Numbered from the stretch's first letter, positions 12,641-25,351 are shown. The stretch: 64,000 nt of DNA from Epiperipatus broadwayi (GCA_028023455.1 JAQFVV010012434.1:3602928-3666927); one strand, 5' to 3'. Program-made: numbers and translations. Notes: generated from the sequence alone by a model not told the origin.

Positions 12641-13539
12641 ACACTTTTCAAAGTGAGAATAAAATCTGCACTGGTTTTTAAGTAGCTGTCAAAATTTAAC
12701 ATCAATTTAGTTATTTTAACTTTAGTGCAGAAGTTGAAAGTGAAATTTTATTTAAAAAAGCAGACTAATCAATAGAAAAAGAATGCACAGTGTTGAATTT
12801 TCTTTTAGTATCTTCTATGATTGAAATTTCTTGTTGTATCAATGAAATGCCAATGGTGTTAAAATTTTGCTTGCATATTGGCACTAGGACTCATTTTATT
12901 AATGCTTATGTTTTAATCTTAGATTTAGATAATTTAAAGAAAGAAAGCTTTTATTCCTTGCTGAATACCATTAGTATAGCAATGCCATTTAGATCTTGAA
13001 TTTTTCTTCTTGAAGATTTTAATGCCCAAATTTGGTAGAAATAGCAAACTTTAGCCAAAAATTGTTGGAAATAATTTTACCATTGTAAATTTAAATGATC
13101 TGTTGTTATCAAATTTTTTGCACAATACATTGTTTGACAATCACAAAATACTTTATTTAGAATAAAATCAGTATAAAGAAACATGGATTCATCTACAATC
13201 AAAACAATGGCATTTAATAGATTACATTCCAATTAAGTGTCAAAATACAAAAAAAGTGTAAATTACATTAGAATTTACAAGAATAAAGTGTTGGTTGAAT
13301 CACAGATTAGTATTTACCAGGATTAAAATGGTAGATGTATAAAAACTAAATTGTATTCTATTCATATTTACAAGGAAACTGATTTTTGTTTTTAAGTTTT
13401 ATGTATTATACTGTACAGCTAATGAATAGTGCTACATATTGTAAATAATTTCATCTAGAATTATTAAAAAATAATTCCATAAACAACATAAAGATTTTGA
13501 AATTAAAATATCTCATTTGAAAAAAGAAGAAATTTATAG
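12641..13539. other. interval between the two large direct repeats
   Basis: AT-rich, with one 69-codon frame (12790-12999) of no recognisable family. If the flanking repeats are LTRs, this would be the internal region, but I see no primer-binding site or gag/pol trace. Confidence 0.4.
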
Positions 13540-15190
13540 ATGTCTGAAGAGTTTTTTTTTATTAGTTTAAAATAAAACACAATTTGCTAAAAGTCAATTC
13601 ATAAAGTTTTACAAATTAAAGAATAATTAGAGGGGGAGAGAATTTAACTTGGCAAAAACTAAACTCAAGAATAAATTATGAAAGTGTATTTAGAAAGTTA
13701 GTTTTATTAAAAGAAAATGTAGTTAGCCCGAGGGGAAGTGTAACTGAGAAAATTTAAAATATTAAAAAAAAAAAAGAAATCTTAAAAACTAAAAAATCTC
13801 TCTTTTCATTTATTTAAAATAAGATAAATATATGTGTGTGTAAATAAAGATTGTATTTAAATATAAAAAAATAATAAAATTTGTGTGTTGAAAAATTAAA
13901 ATATGAAAGTGAAATATTAAAACAAATGAAAGCACATAATTAAATTTTAAAACTCAAGGATTGCATATACTGATAAGCTATATAAAAATGGGATTAGCAA
14001 TGGCTATTAATTAAAATCCATAAACAACAGGATTAATTAAGTACATCTTAAGAATTTAATCAAAGCAATGGATGAATTTAAAAACTAATTAAAAAGGATA
14101 ACAACAAGGTCATCATATAAATAAGGCCAAAAATTTCATCAGGCAGTCTTTCACCTATTGATTCAGTCATCTGTTAGATGTAGTTTTTTTTTAAATACAG
14201 TGTTAAGCTAAAAGTCAGAGCATATGGCCAGATTCCAGCCTCAGTCCGACAGAACATCAGCAGTCTGCCCAATAGAAGCAATGCCTGTCTAATAATTTGA
14301 AGCCTCCAGGAATGTCTAACTGCCTGAAAGAGAAGTAGCACATAATAGCAATCATCAGGACTGCAACAGAAGTCTAAAATACAACTGGTTGGTAAAACAC
14401 ACACACAGCAGTAAAAAACGAGAAGCCACCACATTTTAAAATACTATAGGTAATAACATTTCTTATTCCAATTTCTGATATTAATTAAGGTAGCCATTGC
14501 AATCTTTGAGTTTTTCCAGAGTCGGTATAATAAATAAACTCTATAGCCAGCATAAATGTGCAGGTTTAGTGTGATGAACAGACACTGATAAAACTTTTCC
14601 AAATTATACAAACAAACAGCTCATATGATAAAATATATGTGTGTGAAAGAAGGTTTAATGCTTGGTATTTATTTATGCTTTATATTATATTACTATTGTA
14701 TGTTTTATTAAGAATGTATGTGGTTATCATATTTATAAAATCATTGTTTATTTAATTACAAAATTTATAAAATTAGTTTACAAATTAAATTAAACATTTT
14801 ATTTAAAATAAGGTATTAGTATTTGTAAGTCAATTGTTTTAATTATACTACTAAAAAACAATTTAGCAGAGGGGTTAAATCAGCAATTTCTATTATTCTT
14901 TTGATTGAGCGAGTTGGGATTTCTTAGGTGCTGAATTAGTTTACTGTTATTTAAAGCATGTTAACTACTTATAGTTAACTGGCATCTGAAGTTTACTTCA
15001 AAACAAAAAAGTGCTTTGAATGACAGGTGTTGAATCCAGAAGTCGAGAAGATCTATGGCCTGCAAATGTGGTTGCAGTTATATAACTTACATAGCTTTGG
15101 CCTGGTCATAGGTACCCTCTGGGTATTATTCTTCTCTGCTTAAAGGACCGGTGTGGTGTAAGACTTCAATTGCAGCTGAAGTAGATCAAA
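13540..15190. repeat. large direct repeat, copy 2
   Basis: Counterpart of 10920-12640, with the same landmarks in the same order and similar length (about 1.65 against 1.72 kb). It is noticeably diverged, with a poly-A run and short indels. The best-conserved block is 14900-15165 against 12320-12600, including ACCGGTGT after the TTCTTCTCTGC motif in both. Confidence 0.5.
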
Positions 15191-15456
15191 TTTATAATAA
15201 ATAATTTGTATAATAATGTCATATTTTCTATAAAAGAAGTAAACAATTTGTTTTACAGCTTGTTTGCCACAGTTATTTTATTAAAGAGTAGATATTACTT
15301 TTTTTTCTCGCATATATATATTGTTTCCTTATTCGATCTACTACCCCACCCAGTTCAATACATACTAAATTTCAACAGCTATTAAACACTAAATATATTA
15401 ATTTAAATTTTTAGAATTATCATATCACCAAAACATGAAATTTTTTTAATAAATGT

Positions 15457-17640
15457 GTTATGGATACAAGCAAATCTTATTCTTGGATTCACTGAAAAAA
15501 AGAACCACGACTGGTTGTCTAACAATGATTTTAATATTTGTAATTTGATTAAAAGGGAAAATGTTGAATTCATGCTTGATGGAATAATAAATTAAATGTG
15601 GAAATTCATAATAAATATAGAATTAATTGAGCGCAAGAATGCTTAAAAGCAATTGTTTTTAAGCAAACTACAAAAAAATATCTTAAAATAATTTTCTCAT
15701 TGTAGTCCCTCTAAACTTTTTTTGTGCTAAAAGCAACATATGGACATGAGAAATGATCTCAAATTCCTAATAAGTTCAGCATTACTTCTCTCTTATATGA
15801 TGGCAATGATATTTTGAAAACATGGAAAGCATATTTTGACCTCTTTTAGAATAATGATACAAGAATTGAGATGAACATTTTTAAAGATATATCCATTTTA
15901 TGAATCATTTACACTTGGACAAAGATATCCAGATTAGTATGAAAAAGAAAAGGATTTTGAAATTTTAAAATTAGAAAGGTTGCAAGTCTTGATGAAATAT
16001 TAAGAAAAGTTTTATAATACAGTGATTATCCATTTGCTTAAAAAATATTGGACATTAATAAGAATAATATGAAACCATAAAATTGAACCACCTGATTTTA
16101 AATATACTTCTATTGTTCCAAGGTTTTTAAAATAATGAGAATAGACATGATTGCAGCAATTATCATGGAATGTCATTATTATCCACTACAACAAAAGTAT
16201 ATTCAAGGATTTTGATTAATAGGTTTCTTCCAGTTTTAGATTAATGGTTACCAGAAACTCATTGTAATTTTAGAGAATCAAGAAACATTATAGACATAAT
16301 TTTCATTGTTAGGTAAATACAAAAAAAAATGTTGGATATGAAAGAGTGATTTATATGTTGCTCGTATTGGTTTGGTCAAAACATTTTTTCTGTTAATTGA
16401 GCAGGTTTAAAGCATAGTTTCAAATTAGCCAATTGTCCACTATCATATTACTCAGCTTCTAAAAGATTGAATGAGAGGAAATGTTATTACAGATAAAAAA
16501 ACCTGAGACATTTGAAATAAAAATTAGTGTCAAACAAGAATGTCTATTTTTTCCATATTGTTTTCAATCTTTATGATAGTTACTTTTGGAACTGTTTATA
16601 GGTAGATTAATGAAACTGGATTCAAGACATATTACAAATTTGATGGTGGAATTTTTAATTTGGAATTGATTAAACTTTGAAACAAAACTTATTGGATTCT
16701 GGATTTACAGTGTACTGGTGATTGATTTTGTTTTGCCAGTTCTAAAGACAATTTGTATAAAGTAATTAATGTTTTGAATGAAACATATAAAACCTTTGGT
16801 TTAATAATTATTGTTAAAAAATCTCAAGCTGTTTACCAGCTTATAACAGAAGAAACATCCTCTGCAAGTTTTGTTTGTATAGTTATCAACTTGAGAATGT
16901 AAACCAATACATTGGAGGTTTTATAAGTAGTGGATTTAGATATTGAGGAACAAAACAGGCACCAAAATATCATTGCTTTTAATAAATTAAACAATTAAGT
17001 ACTTCATCTCAAGTAAATGACTACTGTAACTATGTTAAATGCATATAAAAATTTGTATTGTATATTTGTGGTACAAATCTTGAACACACTACTAGCACAA
17101 TATAATGGCATTAGTGAAATTTAATTTAAAGATGTTCAGAAAAATTTAAAAAAAAAACAATCTCAAAATTATAAAAACAATTGTGTTCAATTTTCTAGAT
17201 ATAACAATATAAAGTTCACTATTATGTTTATTGGACTGAAAAATGAAAGAATAATGCAATATTTTCTAAAAGATTGTTTTATGGTGAATTTGAGCATTTT
17301 TTTATGGAAGAGATAGACCAAGTCTAGATTACAATGATAATCTCATAGACATTCTAAAGTTAATTATTGCCATTGGGAAGATGTGACAGAGAATAGAACA
17401 TTTTAGAGAGCTAAAATTAGACATGGATTTAAAGTATTCCAGAAAAAAAAAATCTACAGTAAAAATTAAAAGTGCATTTCAAAATATCAAATAAACACAC
17501 AAATGGATTAACATTTAATGCATGTGGACATATTTGTAATTCATAAATTGATTTGTATAATCATATAGTCATTGCAAAACTCTTTTCTAAAGCAGTTTTT
17601 TTTGGTGTTGGAATGACTGTATTTGTTATACAAAGTAGCT
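15457..17640 (+). pseudogene. LINE ORF2 relic (reverse transcriptase plus C-terminal zinc finger)
   Basis: The product of an intact copy would be the endonuclease/reverse transcriptase that copies LINE RNA into DNA at a nick. Pieces appear in the expected order in all three plus frames. First comes the pre-RT linker (EKKNHDWLSNND near 15500; YGHEK...ILKTWKAYFDLF near 15735-15850). Next is the RT segment HGMSLLSTTTKVYSRILINR near 16165, then LPETHCNFRESRNIIDIIF. The palm segment follows (ISVKQECLFFPYCF, family 'GVKQGC..P.LF'), then the remnant of the FADD region near 16690-16730, and GLIIIVKKSQ near 16800. It ends with a degraded Cys/His finger (CGHICNS.IDLYNH) near 17520-17565. The catalytic YADD box is not intact. 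Frameshifts and stops are many, and the N-terminal endonuclease is absent (5' truncation). Clade not resolved. Confidence 0.85.
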
Positions 17641-18249
17641 ATATTGTTTGCAGTTGAGAGATCTATTTTAGTAGGGAAATCATTTGATATTGTTAGTAAC
17701 ACAATTTTGAATTGGTGTATTTGATTTATATGTATATAAAGTTTACTGTCTGAAGTTAGATAAAAGTAATTTTTAATATTCCTAAAAATGTATCCAAAAC
17801 CAAAAGCCCTATGCTAGAAATTTATGTTCTTAACAATAAAGACAATCGAATACAAAACAAACAAACAAACAAAATCATGAAAAGGGTATTAGGAGTTGAA
17901 TGTTTCTTAATTATATATAACTCTCAATTTTATAGATATTTATTTGTTTAAATTTAAACAAATGTATTAAATCTTGAAATTGAAAACAACAATTTTCTAT
18001 ATTAGGTTTTTAAAAACTAAATAAATAAAAATCATCACCAAAGAAAATCTATCCTTTACTTAATAAATAAAATTCTAATTGTAAATATTATGTACCATAT
18101 AAACGATAGACACATTATAAGAATACCTTATTTTAAATATAAAATTTTCAACAAACCCATCTTTATTTATGATATTTTTTTCTGTTTATTTCATCGTATA
18201 AAATTATTCATATATACATAATCACTTAATGTTTATCCATATATATATA
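17641..18249. other. gene-free AT-rich DNA
   Basis: Only AT-rich sequence, a short (CAAA)n run near 17855-17872 and (AT)n near 18238-18256. Confidence 0.6.
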
Positions 18250-18988
18250 TATATAATCACTCAATAATTTTTATTAGTTATTTATTAGACTAAATTTATT
18301 TAATAATGAATAATATTTCTGTAGTGTAATTTTCACTACACCACTCTCATGCAAGGTCAAAACTATTTTCTATCAACTTTTAACATCTTGAATAGGAATG
18401 CATGTTCAGAGACATATAAAAAAGATGTCCCCAAGATGCACATTTTATGCTGAACCACCACTCATCAGATGGACCAGATCACAATCTCTTACACATACCT
18501 TAGTATATATAGAAAGCAAAGTACTACCTTTAGTTGATAAGTATCAATCTTGCTACTCTCACAACTATGACACAAACCAATTCATGGAAATAATAATAAC
18601 TTTTATTAGTCATTCATTAGCATAGGGATTACCCAATAATGAATAATATTTCTGTACTGTAATTTTCACTACATTGCTCTCATGCAAGGTCAGGGTTGAT
18701 TTCTATCCACTTTTAACATCTTTTAGAGGGATGCATGATCAAAGATAGATGAGAAGGATATATGATCCCCAAGATGCATATTTCATCAACTAAACTGTAA
18801 TATTTTGCTATCTATGTATACTGAAACAATGATATGAGAAAGAGATTGTGATCTGAGCCAACTGATGAGTGCTGGTTTCACCAGAAATGTGTATCTTGGG
18901 GATCATACATCATTTTCACATGTCAGTCCTGACTTTGCATGAGAGTGGCGTAGTGAAAATTACACCACAGAAATATTATATAATCACT
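18250..18988. mobile_element. foldback element, family beta, with 12-bp TSD
   Basis: Two direct plus copies of a unit lie at about 18290-18500 and 18590-18800; both contain GAATAATATTTCTGTA, AATTTTCACTACA, CTCTCATGCAAGGTCA and CCCCAAGATGCA. An inverted copy follows at about 18830-18976, ending TGCATGAGAGTGGCGTAGTG and then AATTACACCACAGAAATATT. Flanks carry TATATAATCACT at 18250-18261 and again at 18977-18988; the left copy sits in (AT)n, so only the TAATCACT part is strongly informative. No coding capacity: the 75-codon frame at 18398-18625 is repeat sequence. A related single copy lies at 63290-63490. The inverted part shares a module with the SINE-like elements near 25.2 and 29.0 kb. Confidence 0.6.
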
Positions 18989-20572
18989 TAAAGTTATCAA
19001 ATTAATAAAAAAAAAAATCACAGAACAATTTTAGTTTGCATCACAAATTTGTCAGACTAATGAAATGAAGTCATCCTTTTCCTCACCACAATAGATAAAA
19101 ATATCAGTTACTTTAATTGATCTTATTCTCTTCTCACCCCTTCAATTACACTTGCATATTTTATTTAACTTAATTCACATTGAATTAAATAACCATAAAG
19201 TCATGGTATTCAAATTTTGGATGACCTTAAAATTGTAAACTAAATCTTCATGTAACAACAATCTTGATTGTTAACTTGGTGATGATGATGAAACTTATTT
19301 TGCTTTTACTACATCTATGCATATATAAATATAATGCAAAAATATGAAGGCACCATATACATGAATATTACTTGAAGACATCTCTTCGTAACATGAAAAA
19401 TAGTTTAAGCAATACATCTTTAACATAATAAATACTATGATAATAACATAGTAAGTAAGACTAAAACTTTTGAATAAACAAAACAACTATCTTTTTTAAC
19501 AAGTTATAAAAAAAATCACGCATGGATTCAAAATATTATATTTCTATGCAACTATATAGAAAAATAATAAACATAATCATGCTAACTTTAACTTATGTCA
19601 ATGGAGTCTATGTCTTGATTGTGTACAGTATTCTTATTAATAGTCAAATTGACTATACTATTACACAATATTTTAAAGTCAAATTTATTAACAAAAATTG
19701 GTACACTAATTTAGCAACATGGTCCTTTTTGCTATTTGCACTTTTTGAAGATAATTGACAAATAAAAAACTTACTTCTACTGCTATGTTAATTAACATAA
19801 ACATTATTGCTTTATATTTTAAGAAATTTAGCTATACCTGTTTTGTATTTCTTATATAGCTACTTCCACAGCAATGCTACAATATGCAAATCCTAAAGAC
19901 AAATTATTTTTCTGAATCAGTAAGAAAATGATTATGTTGCTCTATATTGATGTCTAATCATCATATATTATAATGATATATTGCTTTTTACAAACCTGTC
20001 ATCTCCCCACTTTAGTTAGCATCAAATAAAATATCAAAAAGTCTCTAACAATGCTAGTCATATAATACTTTCATACTAATATTTTTTATTACCTTCCAAT
20101 CAACTTATCCTAGCTTGCATGCTTCTCATTTGCATTCTGTTTTTGCCAAAACATGGCATTATTTATGTTGTCTTGCTGCTATATGAAATTGATAAAATTA
20201 TGCTTTCTTCATCTCATCTTTAGATATAATGTTTTTTTTTTTACTTTTTTATGTTAATAATTTGCAATAGAGACATTATAAATAATGCTTTTGCAGCAAG
20301 TGAATCATCTGGCTTGTTAGATCATGATTGAAAAGTTTCCTCCAGCAATTTTCTTTCATCTACCAACTGAGTTCATCACTTATTAATATAAAATCTAAAG
20401 TGTCATTGTTTCTCAAAAATTTCATTTTTATAAAATTCATTTGATGGTGTTTTATATCTAATTTCATTGTGATGGAAATGATAAATGATAACACAAAATT
20501 GTTATTGGGTAAGCTTTTTGATTCTTTACCTCTAGAAATTTTTCACATAGGTTGGGCTTGTAAATATTAAAT
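18989..20572. other. gene-free AT-rich DNA
   Basis: No supported gene. Frames of 63 and 78 codons near 19.3-19.8 kb are hydrophobic AT-rich translations without family similarity. Confidence 0.6.
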
Positions 20573-20640
20573 CAGGGGTTTCCAAACTTTTTGTTCCACA
20601 TACCTCCTTATCATTCAGTAAATTATTCAGTACCCCCTAT
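20573..20640 (+). mobile_element. hAT-type transposon end
   Basis: CAGGGGTTTCCAAACTTTTT followed by GTTCCACATACCTCC is the typical terminal sequence of hAT-superfamily elements (CAGGGGTY.CCAA.CTTTTT). The element should extend rightwards. I could not find the matching inverted end (AAAGTTTGGAAACCCCTG) or a hAT transposase downstream, so this is a truncated or non-autonomous copy. The 121-codon frame at 20908-21273 lies inside the possible element but shows no hAT motif. Confidence 0.6.
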
Positions 20641-22339
20641 TAATTATTATAAAAAATGAGCAGTTGAAGAATGTGCCATTCTATATGTCATGTGCATGCA
20701 AAGAAGGTGCAGATGCCATGAAGGCAAGCCTCAGAGGTTGTGATCTGGCAACTTCATTACTATTTTGAATCTTAATTGGCATTTTGAATTATCATACCTG
20801 CAGTAAGAAACAAATCTATGCAAATCAGTGCTTCTATATATTGCCGGTGTGACTGACTGATAGTATCAAAATGGAATAGTCGGGAAATAATGATAATATA
20901 ACTATTTTTGGAATATATTAATAGCATAAATTTATTTATCTACTATTCACTATATGCCCTGGACAAGCTTGCTATACTCCCTGAGAGTATGAGTACTTCA
21001 GGTTGGCAATCCCTGTTTCTAAATCATACATGCCTCATTGACAAATTTTGTGCTGACATAATCTCAGCACAAAATTCATCTTTCTTTTTAAATGAATTTT
21101 ATCATTTGCTGTCACATTATATCTATCATCAATTAATAAATCGTCAAAGTTTCATTTATAACTCTCCAATTCAAACTCAAAATTATAAACCTTCAAATAG
21201 TGCATTTTTTGGAAAGCATGATCAGAAAAATTTCTTGATATTGAGAAACATTAATCATGTGATAAGGCATTAACTTTTGTTATAAAACAATAACCACATA
21301 ATAAAAATATGTTCTTTATTTCATAATTTGAGAAACTCACAAATCTTCTTTAAGTAAAAATTAAGCCAAATTTTTGACATATTTGAATTTTAAAAGGCTA
21401 AGTTGTATGGACCTAAATCTCAACTTGTCTTTTTTCAATGTAAAACACTAGATTACAAATATCTACTAAACTGTTACTTTTTTCATTTTGATAGTTATGC
21501 AAATAACAAAGTATTCAAATAGAATAAAAATTTTAACTCAATATTATCTAATACTAAATGATCTATAGTTAGGAAATCACGTGATTGCTAGTTTTGGTAT
21601 AACAAAAGTGCTGACAATTAGCTAGTTTACTTAGAACTGAAATAGATCTATACTGCTGGATGAATTAATTATTTTAATTTAAGACCCCTAAACTATTTTA
21701 ATTATGTTGAATCATCAGATTAAACCACAGAATAAAATTGAATCAGAATGTGTGTATGATATTTCCAATGCTCTTCCTTGATAAAGGCCAATAGTCAGAA
21801 ATAAGTAGAGATTATATTTAATGATTGATCATTCTTACATAAATAATTTTAGAGTAGAATCATGGAAAGTTGATTATTATGAGGGAAAATCAAAAAATAA
21901 AGCATTAGAGTTAACTATAATAATATAGATAAATTTAAATTGGCATAGACAATATGCTAATTTTATTTCATGCTTAGTTTTGGTGCCTAAATAAGAAAGC
22001 TTCTTGTCTAATTGTATCATTAATAGACATTATCAATGGGAAATAATGAAGATCATTCAATGTTTTGGATTTTTTTAATATACCTTAAAATCCTGATATC
22101 TTTTGATCAATTTTTATGTCTTTAATCATGTTCAAGAGTTAACAGTAATATAAAAGTAAATAGTAGTAAGTCATTTACAAAATCAACCAAAAATATTCTC
22201 TGATGGAATCAAAAAAAATTAGGACTTGATACAGAAGGGTCAGAACTTCTAGAAAAATAATTTTAAAAATAAAAGTACTTGTTTTCATATTTGGTAAAAG
22301 AGAAAATAATCCTCTTCAGAAGAATAGTCTCTCCAATAG
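20641..22339. other. gene-free AT-rich DNA, possibly the interior of the hAT-like element at its left
   Basis: The longest frame (20908-21273, 121 codons, plus) begins with a short hydrophobic stretch and has no recognisable domain. I do not call it a gene. Nothing else was identified. Confidence 0.5.
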
Positions 22340-22570
22340 TTATTAAAAGAGAATAGTGAAAGAGATGGTAATTACTAGATAATGAAAATTTTTTCATTTC
22401 CTCCTACTTGTTTTATTGTCTAGCTAAGAATAATTGATACCTATTTACCAACCAATACTGTCTGGTTAGTTGAATTGTTTATAAATTATTAACTAAAACA
22501 AAAATTCCAAATTTTTTGAAAAAAATATTTAACCAGATTTGAACTCATGTCATATGAAAGTTCTTTCCTT
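22340..22570. repeat. interspersed repeat, copy 2 of 2
   Basis: Counterpart of 3100-3330: TCTAGCTAAGAATAATTGAT, then CTATTTACCAACCAATA, then ACCAGATTTGAACTCATGTC. Ends undefined, diverged. Confidence 0.4.
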
Positions 22571-24213
22571 TTTTACATTAACTTGTATATATTTCTAGTT
22601 TTCATTTAATTTGCATTTAGAATAATTGATTCGAAAATGATTCTCTATCAAATAATTGTAGATTTTATCTTTATTAACTATTGTACATTTCAATTCAATT
22701 AAAAACTTTTAAATATATTATTTAACGATTTCAGGTAAGTTGTAAATTTTAATAGTTACAAAAATGAATTCTATATTTAGACTAATCAGATTAGATTGAT
22801 ACATTATTAAATATTTATTTATGAATGTAAATATTTTATGTGAAATGTGCACACACATATATACAAAAAATGAATATACATAATAAATAAAATTTATATA
22901 TTTTAAATGTTTAGATTGTTTATGCAATATTTGCAGACAAGCACTTTGATATGTTTAATATTTGAACAATACCGGCCAGATTTTTTTTTCTTTTCCAATG
23001 TCTTTCTCTTTGATAACTACATTTATAATGTCCAGGTTATCCTGGCCAATTGGATATGCATCATTCAATATTTTTAAGATAAGGTCATAAATCTTTCAAT
23101 CCCCTCTTCTCCAATACACAGGCTTCTCGGCCGCTAGGACTGTTTGCTGTCTCCATCCAATCCATTTCCTTTTTCCTGCATCATATCTTCCATAAAGAGT
23201 TTACAAATCAAAAATTATAAGAGATTCAACACCCTTGACTCTGTAAATGAAGCGTAGAAATAGAGCGAGACAGGAAGCAAAGGAAGAAAAAAAACATCTT
23301 TAAAGATATATTTATTATAAAACTTCTGATTATTATAGGTATTGGAATAATTCTTCAAATCTGACTTTTATTGATTATTTAAATTAAGACTAAATCTGAA
23401 AATTTCAACATAATATACATATATGGTTAAACATCATTTTAAATAATATACGCACACACATAACATTATATATATATATATTTAAAATATAAAATATTGC
23501 ACATTATAGTATTAAAATTTAAATGCAATATAATACAATATTTATTTTTATGTAAAAAATTTTTGTTTTCATCTTTACACTATAATATAAATGACTTTTT
23601 GAATACATATTTCTTACTAATTAGAAATGTTTTAATTCACTTTAAAATTGATTTAAATTTATTCCTTTGTTTTTTTTTCTATTTCTAGACTTTATTTACA
23701 AGACGAATGCATAGAGTCCATTTATCCATTAGACATAAAATTTACGGTGTCGAAGTCTTATGAAAATCTTTTATTTTGTTTTTACTTAAAGTAGAGTTTA
23801 GTCAACACTATTATCAGATTCTATTAGTAAACAAAAATGAACATTCTAAAAGAGTTAAAAGGGCAAAAGAGAGAGAGGGGGGTGGGAGAGAGAGAGAGAG
23901 ATTGGAATCTGAATTGTAGTGGATAATAGATGGATGTGATTTTTACTTAAAAGATTATACAGATAGGCCAAATTATAGAAAAGAAACAAAAATAAACTTA
24001 ATTTTAATTATAGATAAACAAAACAAATATCTCTAACAAAAAAATAAGTTAACCAAAAATATGTCAAATAAAAATAATAAAAAAAGAATTAAAAAATAAA
24101 ATTTACATATATTATAAATATATATGCTATTTTCGTGGTAGTAATATATCATTTATTAATGAGTACATATTGTTAGAAGAGATAATATTAGATGAACCAT
24201 TCAAATCTTAAAC
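22571..24213. other. gene-free DNA with a purine microsatellite
   Basis: An (AG)n/(GGGAGAG) purine tract lies at about 23870-23901. The less AT-rich patch 23030-23290 (containing GCTTCTCGGCCGCTAGGAC) was checked on both strands and gave no supported gene. The rest is AT-rich with (AT)n at 23469-23482. Confidence 0.55.
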
Positions 24214-24378
24214 TGGATTCCAAGAGATTGTAAAAGACCCAGAAAAAGACCATATTTGAGATGGATGGATGAAATAAGAAAGTGTGCAGGAGTGATGTGG
24301 AGAAGAGAAGCTAAAAATCAGAGAAGATCGATTAAACTTGGAGAGACCTTCATGCTGCAGTGGATAGATAATGACTGA
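24214..24378 (+). pseudogene. 3' end of an RTE-type LINE ORF
   Basis: A 54-codon open segment ending in TGA matches the extreme C-terminus of RTE-type LINE endonuclease/reverse transcriptases. It reads a basic RPRKRPYLRWMDEIRK segment (family 'GRPPTRW.DDI.K'), then AGVMWRREAKNQ (family 'AGS.WMQ.AQDR'), and ends KLGETFMLQWIDND (family 'LGEAY.QQW'). There is no internal stop, unlike most elements here. The stop is followed by a TGATGATGATGACGAT tail (24376-24391), typical of the short tandem tails RTE elements use instead of poly-A. The element is 5'-truncated to this tail piece, and no promoter or start exists, so it is not a gene. Confidence 0.8.
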
Positions 24379-24933
24379 TGATGATGACGATATTTAATAT
24401 TGTATTTTTCAAATTTATTTCATTCCTTCTTTCAACAAATTTTATTTTTTTTATTTTTCAGAAAATCAAGAATGCATAATTCTTGATAATGACCATCATG
24501 AAAATAAGATCATAAAATGTAGGTAGATTTTGCAAAAAATATATATGATTTTATATAAAATAACTACAATTTTAAAAGAAGAGAAAAAAATATTAATTAT
24601 AAACTGGAAATACAGGTACACAAATACATAACCCCAGTGTGACAATACGATAAATTAAAAAAATGTTAAGAAAATAAGACAATTACTACAGAAAACAGAA
24701 AGATTGTATCAGAAATAATTTATAGTCCTTAATAATCATTTCCCAATATAACTTAAGGCAAGCTAAAATATTGTTTTTTTATTTGTTAATTCATTGAGTT
24801 CTTTACAACTATCATTTATATTTTGATGTAATTTAATCATGATTTATCATTTTATACATAATAATAAATATAATTTTAAATCTTCATTGTTTATCATAAA
24901 AGCCAGTAATTAAACTGCTGTAAACAAATTTAC
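24379..24933. other. gene-free AT-rich DNA after the RTE tail
   Basis: Begins with the TGA-repeat tail of the LINE fragment, then continues as AT-rich DNA with nothing recognisable. Confidence 0.6.
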
Positions 24934-25351
24934 ATTATCTTAAAGATGTATTTAAATAGATAAGATCCTATACATGATGCATCAGAGTGACTTGAGGTCA
25001 ATATGGGTATGGTAATAATATTGGCATGAGCATGGGATTTGGGTTTTCATCATCAGATTTTCAATGATATTGATGGCTGAAAAGTTGGAGGTTGGAGTAG
25101 ATTGAAGCCTGTCCATTAAAGTATAAAGATTTGCTATCTTAATATAAACCAAGCACTGATTATATATGTGTGGGAGATGATAATCTGGACCAATTGATGA
25201 GTGCTGGTTTAGCATGAAATATGTATATTGGTGATTATTTATCTTTTCTAGGTGTGTATGGTCATGTGTATTGGTTGTATGAGATAGTGTGGATAGTTAA
25301 AGGGTACTTGAAAATCTGAGTTCAAATCCCCTATATTTATTATCTTAAAGA
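24934..25351 (+). mobile_element. SINE-like element with perfect 13-bp TSD
   Basis: The interval is bounded by ATTATCTTAAAGA at 24934-24946 and again at 25339-25351, an exact 13-bp direct repeat that I read as the target-site duplication. The insert is 392 bp and encodes nothing. Its right part contains GAGATAGTGTGG (A-box-like) and GAGTTCAAATCCCC (B-box), giving a tRNA-related segment at the right end rather than the left as in ordinary SINEs. The body (25195-25250, GAGTGCTGGTTTAGCATGAAATATGTATATTGG) is shared with 28980-29030 and, more distantly, with the inverted arm of the 18.25-kb foldback. A second copy of the whole lies at about 28745-29121. Confidence 0.7.

Noticed and set aside
23120-23150. 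GCTTCTCGGCC, matching the 5' start of U2 snRNA
   Set aside because: The match stops after 11 bases; the following branch-site-recognition and Sm-site sequences are absent. Chance match.
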